Origin: Asparagopsis taxiformis
Lineage: Eukaryota > Rhodophyta > Florideophyceae > Bonnemaisoniales > Bonnemaisoniaceae
DNA length: 26,427 nucleotides
Assembly (NCBI GenBank): GCA_030407315.1
Contig: JALQPE010000008.1
Coordinates: 1-26,427 of the forward strand
Reading direction: 5' to 3'
Shown one piece after another: positions 18,802-26,427 of this stretch (positions within the stretch are counted from its first letter, which is position 1; each line of letters opens with the position of its first letter). The position numbers and the translations under genes are program-made. The notes beneath the pieces were generated by a model. That model did no database searches. It saw only the letters and a program-made list of their open reading frames with translations, and was not told where the DNA came from.

Positions 18802-19609
18802 GAGGAAACGTTCCTTCACGAGGCAGGCGCGTCCTTCACAGCATCGGTGTAGTATACGTGGCAGTTCCGAAATTGCCAATATTTACGTTTTCCGCGGAAT
18901 TCGAATTTCGGCGGACACGACCGGCTACAGCAATGCACGAACATTGCTGGCGCATGCGCGCGCGCAACCGGCACACGTGTGCAACGAACGTACTGGCAAC
19001 GGCCAACGGACCAACGGGTCCCTACGTGTGACCCACAAGGTCCTTTCCCATTCGGGGACGTTACGAGCAGTGTTTACACTGTAAAGCGATGCCATCGTGG
19101 CCATATAGGTATTGGCATCGTGCCGGGAGGGAAAGGGGACAAGACAACGATCGAGCAACGGCTCTAGTCTACGACTGACTTCTACGTTTACGTTTACGTT
19201 TTGCCTAACGAGGCTTCGTCTCCGTCGAGCTGCGTACTCCCTACCCATCGCCGCACGTAAGGCTGATTGCGTGTAGTGCCTCGGGCTTGGTCGAGAGCGC
19301 CTCCGGTGACGTACCACCTCGTGTGCTAACGTAATCCTCGCGTGGATTGTTGCGTCGTGACGCTCGTGTCTACTCGCTAACCACTCTACCTTCCTACCTA
19401 ACAATACAGTCAAAACACCAGCGGGTGGACTGCTCGTTTCGTTTCGTTAAGGACAGCGTGTCCGTGGCTCGTACCAGCTACTTCTAGAACTAACGTGGTT
19501 CCACACTGGTCTCTCGACCTAGAAGTTGCTACGAGCATAACGACAACCAACGAGGTTGAGCTCTTTTACGTTAACGAAAAGCTACGTGCTACGCTACAGA
19601 CGACGGTCT
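18802..19609. promoter_or_regulatory. Candidate LTR and gag leader between the two copies
   Basis: This interval separates the antisense ORF of copy 1 from the Gag ATG of copy 2. A chromovirus LTR and primer-binding site should lie here. It contains a hairpin CGATGCCA/TGGCATCG (19087-19120) with CCATATAGG in its loop, a purine-rich run at 19125-19144, and pyrimidine-rich DNA near 19380-19405. With the left copy truncated and the right copy running off the window, no second LTR is available for comparison, so the ends cannot be placed. Confidence 0.35.
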
Positions 19610-22020
19610 ATGAATTACGCTGTGTCGAATTCCAGCGCGTCGCCCAGGCAACCGTTGCCAACGTCAGCGGACGCCGAAGCCGACGTGGCCTTGTCAGCAG
19701 AAGCGATCTTCGCGACTGATCGATCTATCCCGCCGGATATCGAGGCGATCGGCCAGCTACCACGTACGGTAAGCCCGTTTGAGTCCGTGAGCATGGACCC
19801 CGCAACGCGCGGTCAGCTCAACGAAGGGAACGTGACTCCCACGGCACTACGCGTAGTGTACGAAGACCTTCGAGGTCACATCGAAAGGGCGAGCGACGCG
19901 GCCGTCGACGAAGCCGTAAGGCAGAGACTCGGAGTCTCGGAGCGCGAAGCTCGTGCGTTACGTGAACGCTCAGCGACCCTCGAACGGGAAAACGAAGATT
20001 TACGAAACCGCCTCTCCGCCGTGGAGGGAAGACTCGACTCGTTTGTCGTAGTATTCAACGAAATCGTCGCCGGACGTTCCGCTCCGCCGAGCGGAAGCGA
20101 TCCGAATTACGAAGGCTCGCGCGCCTATAACTCGCAATCCTCCCCGGCCGTTCCGGGAGGATACCCACCAACACCCGGTCCGACGACCCCGACAACGTAC
20201 GGAAGGGGGGCGACAGTGCAACGAGCCATCGCCAACCCCGACGAGACGCCACGAAGGCAATTACGTTTTAACGATACGCCAGACCACGCGCGGTCGGCGG
20301 ACGCAGCACGTGCTGCGCAATTCGATACGAGAGCTCCCCCGCCACGTGAAACGTACATTCCGTGGCTGGGTACGTTCGGCACGACGGACACGCGAGTCCA
20401 CGAAAACGAACGTGCCGACGCGGTACGCTTACCAGGGAACGCCCTCGGACCCGTTTGCCACGCGTTGGCAGAGCACACGACAATGCTCGACGCATTTGCG
20501 AACGTGGTGTCGTACCGCATGTACCGACTTAACGATGTACGTGAACATCTCTACGTGAACGAGAGTCAAAGCGTACATAAGCTCAAACGTGAGCTGGAGG
20601 GACTTTTCCCTACGTTAAAGCCGTTCTCCGGCCGGAATCCGATTACGTTACTCGGATTCCTCGCCCAAATACGTGATGGGTTCAGCACACTCGGAGTGTG
20701 CGAGGGAGTGGCAGTACGTGCGCTGCACTTCTTCCTCGAAGGGGACGCCCGACGGTTCTACGATTCCCAGTGTACGACTGGTGTGATCACGACTGATCCG
20801 ACGAAGAGGTTCTCGTGGCCTCACGTGATCAACGCGTTGATCAAACGATACCTGCAAGACGACGTGCTGCAGGAGGCCTACGAAAAGGTCACGATGATCA
20901 CGCAGAGTCCTAACGAGGACGAGAATCAGTACGCTGATAGACTCGACACCGCCACGCGGGCGTGTAACTACGTGTTTACGGATCGACTCCTCGTTCACCA
21001 CTACGTACGTGGTTTGCTGCCCTCGACGCGGGCAGCAGTGACGGAACGACTCCGGTCACTCCCCGAACGAGAGAGGAACGACCTCACCGTTGTGAGACGA
21101 TTGGCGACGGCCGAAGGAACGACCTTCCGTGCACGTACGGCAGCTGTCGCGTCAGCCGCGAAACCGAAAGTGCGGTTTCCGGTGAAGCCTACGTTGGCTA
21201 TTTCCGACCACGAGTCGAGGAAGTTCGCGGACTACGCGGATACGATGAGTCCGCGTACTTACGTAATGAACGGGCTAACGAGCCCAGTTACCACGATGGT
21301 AACCCGAACATCCCCGCGAGGGACGACGACGACGTGTCGCTCGCTGCGGTTCACGTTGCCGAGAATTTGGAGGCGATCCTCTTCACGAACGGGCCGCCGC
21401 CCAACGATACGAAAACGGCAAACGAAAAGCCGGACGAGCTCGAAGCTCGATTGAACCGTCCATGCGAGGACGTGCCGAAGCTCACGAGCGAGCAGACGCA
21501 ATTGGCGCACTCCGTAATCCCGAATGATTACTGGACGCTGTCGTGTTGGTCATGCCGCGAAGATGGCCACTCGACGTTTACGTGTCCGCGTCTGACGCCA
21601 GATCAACGGATCTTTTTCGCGTACAAGTACTACCTCTTCCACGTGAAGAGCAACCCACGTCAGGCTGAGTACTTCCGCCAACGAATGGCCAAGCGTCACC
21701 AGGAACGACCTGATGAGCGAGGGAACGTGACCCCGCGGAGGTACGGCACGCCGCCTACGATACTCCGAAACCCCAATCGTGACGGGGGAAGGCCCTTCGA
21801 CAGGCGCCGCGGCGACTTTCGTAATGACCGACGTGACCCCCGCCCGTGGGCGAACGAACGAAATGGCCAGCGTAATGGCCGCAGCGGAGTCTACGTGACG
21901 ACCTCCGCTGACGAAACACCACTCGAGGTGGAAACGAGTCACGATGACGAACGAGCTTCGTGGGCTCACGACGACAACGTGTCGAACGGCCCCGCGCCGG
22001 GAAACGACCAGGCGATGTAG
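19610..22020 (+). pseudogene. gag: Chromovirus Gag, copy 2 (full length, one 8-nt insertion)
   Basis: The first ATG in frame is at 19610; the open frame starts upstream at a TTG (19556). Order: a disordered N-terminus; a coiled coil (REARALRERSATLEREN, LRNRLSAVEGRLDSF); a Pro/Tyr-rich linker; the capsid-like domain (FLEGDARRFYDSQ, WPHVINALIKRYLQDD, VHHYVRGLLPSTRA); then a CCHC knuckle CWSCREDGHSTFTC (C-X2-C-X4-H-X4-C) that binds element RNA. An imperfect 8-nt duplication, GCGGATAC at 21236-21243, absent from copy 1, shifts the frame before the knuckle; without it the frame would reach TAG 22018-22020. The basic tail after the knuckle (RRRGDFRNDRRDPR) is typical of nucleocapsid. Confidence 0.85.
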
Positions 22021-22103
22021 GTCACGAGCCACCCACATCGCCTGAACCCTTACGTAAAAGGGGGACGACCGACGTCGATGATTGGTCCTCCGCAGGCTCA
22101 CCG

Positions 22104-25100
22104 ATGAACGAGAGTTACGTAAAGCTCACGGCCGCGAAGGCCAACTCGAGTCACATGACACCCGACGTGGGGGAAGAAACGAAGTCCGACGGGACGAACG
22201 AACCTCACACGAAGAGGAAGCCTCGCAGACGAGCGAGACGCGCTACCCGGAAGCACGACGCTTCCGAGCGCGAGAAAGCCAAGCACGCGGCTTATACGAA
22301 GCGTGTCGACGCAAAAGAAGCCATACGGGCTCATACGGTGAAGCGACGAACCGCTAGCGAAGACGTAGACCGCGCGCCGGTCAGGACCGAACCGTTGGTC
22401 CTCGACGGGCATACGTGCCTACTTGCGTCGAAGCATTATATAGTGTCCGGAACGATCGGACTAGACCTCAACGTGATGAGGGCGATTACCATCGCGATGG
22501 ATACGTGCAGCGGCTACAACTTGATACGAACAAGTTTACTACCCTACGACTGGGTCGACCGCTGTCTACGTGACGAAGAGCTACCGAAGCTCGGAGACGC
22601 CAACGGGCGACGTTTGCCTATCGAAGGCGCCATCCTGCTTCGTGTCAGGTTGGGGAACTCGCTGTTCCGCGTGAAATTCTTCGTAGCCAACACGCTGGCG
22701 TTCCCGTTATAATGGGTACGTCGTTCATGTCGAAGCATGTCGATGCTATACGCTGTCGAGCGCAGACAATCGACCTCCATCGGGGGATACGATACCCATT
22801 ATCGCGGAGGGCGATACGACGACTCCGTACGAGGAGGGGGAAGAGACGAATCCAAACGTGGAACCCCGAAGCGCCGCGAGCGTAACGCGGCCGCGAATAG
22901 GCCGAGCCGAACGTTCTCGGTTCGCCTGACGAAGTACACGCGTGTACCGGCGATGTCGCAACGGACCGTCAACGTGACGACGGATGCGACCGGACTCGTG
23001 TTCCTCGAACCGAAAGCGTCGGTGCAATTCCGGCATGGGCTTCGTATAGCCAACGGAGTGGTCGACGTAGGACCGAGAGAGACGTTCTCTATTATCGTGT
23101 CGAACTTCACGAAGAAGGACCGCGAATTGCCGAAAGGCGCAACGATTGCGTACGCGGTACGCTCCCCGTTGGGAATCGTCCCACTCAGGCGTGAGGGCGG
23201 CGAAGCCCTCGCGAAGGTTTTGAACCTACCGCTAGTCGACGCGACGACGCGGACACCAGCGAACGGGTTGGGCGACGAAACGCCAGACCCGTTGGTCAAC
23301 GAAAAGGGGAACGACCCCGCCACGAATTGGCAGTCGACAATCAATTTGTCGCACCTCGACGACGAGGATTTACGAAAGCGCATCAACGAGATGCTAGCTA
23401 CACATTCGTCAATGTGGACGAGCGGACGCCTCGGCGAAATCAATGCTACGGAGCATCGAATCGAACTCGAACCGGGCACGCGGCCCATACGTTCAATGCC
23501 CTATCGTCAGGGTCCGGCTCTACGTACGATAGCCGAGGAGCAGATCACGAAGATGCTCAACGAAGGGGTTATCGAACCCGCGTCCAGCGAATGGGCGTCA
23601 CCAATCGTGTTGGTGCCGAAGAAGGACGGATCCTTACGTTTCTGTGTCGATTACAGGCGTTTGAACGCGAAAACGATCGCTGATTCGTACCCGCTTCCTC
23701 GTATGGAAGATTGCCTCGATTCGTTGGGCGACGCCGCCATCTTCACGACACTCGATTGTAACGCCGGTTACTGGCAAGTGCCCGTCTCCGCCGAGGACCG
23801 TGATAAGACAACGTTTACGTCTTTCATGGGAACGTATCGCTACGTGCGAATGCCATTCGGGCTACGAAATGCCCCCGCTACGTTTCAGCGGACGTTGGAC
23901 ATCATCCTCTCCGGAGTACGTTGGCAATCGTGCCTGGTCTACTTAGACGACGTAATCGTCTTTTCGAAAGACCTCGAGTCTCACCTGGGTCACGTTGACC
24001 AGGTGCTTTCCCTGCTACGCGCAGCGGGAGTAACGTTAAAGCTCACGAAGTGCTCGTTCTTTCAACCACGAGTTGACTACCTGGGGCACGTGATTACCCC
24101 AGGGAAGCTGCACGTCGCAGCTCGGAACAAGGAAGCCTTTCGTACGGCTACGTTCCCACGCGACAAGACGCAATGTCGATCGTTTTTGGGCGCGGCCAAC
24201 GTTTACCGCCGTTTCGTAAAGGCGTATGCCGAGATCGCTCGGCCACTCAACACGATGTTGAAGAAGGACGCTTCCCCCGATTGGACGAACCCAACAAACG
24301 CGCAAACGAATGCGTTCGAAACGTTGAAGACAATACTGGTGTCGCCACCAGTATTGCACCTTCCGAAGGCGGGACGTCCGTTCATGATCGATACCGACGC
24401 GTCGGCGTATCAGCTGGGAGCTACGTTGCTCCAGCAGCAAAACGAAGACAAGCCCAACGAATGGGTGCCGATTGGGTACTGGTCGAAGACCCTGAACGAA
24501 ACCGAACGCGGTTACTCGGCAACGGAGCGCGAGTGTTACTCCGTCGTGTGGGCGATAACGTCGCTCCGACCCTACGTAGAGGGTCAACGATTTACCGTAC
24601 GTACGGATCACGAAGCCTTACGTTGGCTGATGACGTTAACGGACGCGTCCGGACGACTACTACGATGGAGGCTACGCGTTGCCGAATTCGATTTCGAAGT
24701 CACGTACAGGCCTGGGCGCGTGCACCAGGTACCTGACGCTTTATCACGTGTGATATCTACGTATGACGACGGTCGACCCGTCGACGATGACGTACCATCG
24801 TACGGGGACGCGGTCCTCGTGACGACTCGCAGTCGGCGACAACCCACACGAAATGGGCAAGGACGAACGACGTCCGTGCGTAAAAAGGCGACGAATGCCG
24901 GGGGTCACGACGACCCGTCTAACGAGACTCGTGACGGACGAACATCAGCCACGACGGCTGGCCACGATGGCCTCGAGTTCAACCGCGACGCGTCGCTCGA
25001 TGACGTTCTTGACGAGGAACCGGATTTCCTCGACGAACAGCGCGCTGCTGAAGACGATTCGGCACGCGTGCCACCAGCTGACGTTCAGCTCCCCATTACG

Positions 25101-26427
25101 AGGGACGAGCTTATCGAAGCTCAACGCGAGGACGCGTTCTGTCAAACGATACTGACACGACAGTCCGAGACGCAGGACGCTGCATTCTTCGAAGGCCACG
25201 ATGGCCTACTCCGACGCCGGAACCCTCACGATGAGGAACGTACGCAAATCGTTGTGCCGGCTTCGTTACGGCCGCGGCTGCTGGAGTTAACGCACCACCA
25301 CGTCCTCGCTGGACATCCCGGGCAAACGCGTATGTACTATACCCTACGGAGGACGTACTACTGGCCCGCGATGGCCGCCGACATCCACGCAACGGTACGA
25401 AACTGCGTTGGATGTGCGAAGAACCGCGTGAAGCTTCGCAAACGGACGAACCCGTTACGTTTATTCCCGGCCACGGAGCCGCTGCGAGACCTATGTATCG
25501 ACATACTAGGTCCGCTGACGAAGACCACGCGTGGCAACCGATTTATTCTCGTGATAACGGACCGCTTCACGAAGCTAACCAGAGTCGTACCTCTACGTAA
25601 TATCGATTCCGCCAACGTGGCGAGCGCGTTCGTCAACGCATGGGTCTTCTCGTATGGACCCCCACGGACGCTCATAAGCGATAACGGAAAGCAGTTCGCT
25701 GCTAAGTTTTTCCAGCGCGTCTGCAACGAGATTGGCGTAACGAACGTCTTCACGTCGACGTACCACCCCCAAACGAACGGGCAGGTGGAGCGCTACAACA
25801 GGACGATCCTGGCGATGCTGCGCAATTACGTGAACGAAAACCAGAACGACTGGGATCGATACGCATCGGCGTTAACGTTTGCGTACAACACGCATGTGCA
25901 TTCGAGCACGGGCACAGACGCCCTTCGATTTGATTCTCACGAATCCACCGCCACCGTTGGCGCTACACACGTCGGTAACGAACCGCGAACTACCCGACGG
26001 GGGAGGGCGAGCCACTTACGTGCGTGAGCTCGCCACAACGATGGATAACGCGTATCGAACGCTGAAGGCCGCGCAGGCACGTTATAAACGAAAATTTCGA
26101 CAAGCGAGTCCGTGTCTCGAATCGAAACATCCGCGCGGGAGAAACGTATTCATCGACCCGACGGACGGGACCACGAAGGGCGCGAAGCTCGGCAACCACG
26201 CGTTGGGACCCGTTCCGCGTACTACGTAACGACGTACGAACGTTCGTCATCCAACGAGGAGACGTAGTTGAACGTGTCAACTCGGACCGCGTTGCGTACG
26301 CGCCAACGCCGGCGAACGCGCCCCCCGCCGTGGCCATACGATGCCACCGAGGCAGACCTCGACAAGAAACCCTGCGACGGTCCAGCGTAATGTAGTAGAC
26401 GACCTACTCACCACCGCGTGAACGATG
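22104..26427 (+). pseudogene. pol: Chromovirus Pol, copy 2 (frameshifted, 3' partial)
   Basis: The ATG at 22104 matches that of copy 1. The frame is lost near 22697, and further single-base losses near 22783 and 22862 bring it back, so only the end of the protease region (about 22700-22866) is misread. From there RT, RNase H and integrase are open to about 25914 with all catalytic motifs, including the RT-RNase H junction broken in copy 1. An extra A near 25914 breaks the frame after the last catalytic Glu of integrase, and several further indels follow before the window ends, short of the chromodomain. Confidence 0.85.

Larger units (their letters stand above)
9194..19500 (+). mobile_element. 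Ty3/gypsy chromovirus copy 1, 5' truncated
   Basis: From 9194 the sequence matches copy 2 from 20111 onward, with an offset of 10,917 that shifts slightly at small indels. Homology starts abruptly inside gag, so the 5' LTR, leader and about 170 Gag codons are absent. Gag, pol and a long 3' region follow. The right boundary is not defined by the sequence. It should lie somewhere between the antisense ORF and the gag start of copy 2, and 19500 is only a working limit. Confidence 0.8.
19501..26427 (+). mobile_element. Ty3/gypsy chromovirus copy 2, 3' end outside the window
   Basis: It lies in the same orientation as copy 1, with near-identical sequence from 20111 to the window end. It contains the gag N-terminus missing from copy 1. 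The left limit is a working value because the LTR is not delimited. The window stops just before the chromodomain. Confidence 0.8.

Noticed and set aside
21960..22103. Gag-Pol overlap suggesting a programmed -1 frameshift
   Set aside because: The overlap exists only in copy 2 and depends on a one-base difference near 22052. In copy 1 pol starts at its own ATG after a stop, so the evidence is insufficient.

Overview
This is a nuclear eukaryotic window. It is repeat-rich, with no operons, no Shine-Dalgarno-led gene chains, and three decayed host genes. A protein starting with a signal peptide and a copper-histidine, a Tudor-like/Sel1 protein, an organelle-type SSB with a leader, and Ty3 chromoviruses would fit a protist, alga or fungus-like organism. 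The sequence alone does not fix the lineage.

Layout. (1) 1-3312 is a nest of palindromic repeats. Two related inverted-repeat elements (18-835 and 1080-2857) have ends that each begin with a 36-37 bp palindrome built from the half-site TTACAGCAAAGTCATCGT. Between them lie two 83-84 bp mini-elements. The longer element carries a 172-bp satellite. To the right are a 49-bp-period hairpin array and a 71-74 bp tandem repeat. Almost all of these repeats end in TTACAG/CTGTAA. (2) 3585-7991 holds three decayed host genes: an LPMO-like secreted copper enzyme (3585-4477), a Tudor-like + Sel1-repeat protein (5152-6811) and an organelle-type single-stranded DNA-binding protein (7338-7991). Each contains a palindrome at a point where the reading frame breaks, and removing roughly the right arm restores the expected family spacing (net 7, 28 and 34 nt). 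(3) 7992-9193 is non-coding and ends in a cluster of AGACAGTAAA/TTTACTGTCT palindromes. (4) 9194-26427 is two head-to-tail copies of one Ty3/gypsy chromovirus with a period of 10,917 bp (position 9194 matches 20111). Copy 1 lacks its 5' end and copy 2 runs off the window.

The chromovirus encodes Gag (coiled coil, capsid-like domain, CCHC knuckle) and Pol (protease, RT, RNase H, D,D35E integrase, chromodomain). Between pol of copy 1 and gag of copy 2 lies about 4 kb holding a duplicated 200-bp module, strong hairpins and a long antisense ORF (17713-18801, minus). No LTR pair can be seen, so the LTR in this interval is probably single and shared. Most differences that break frames between the copies are one-base changes, many in homopolymers, and indels cluster in the last 520 bases. 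Some breaks may therefore be sequencing error rather than decay.
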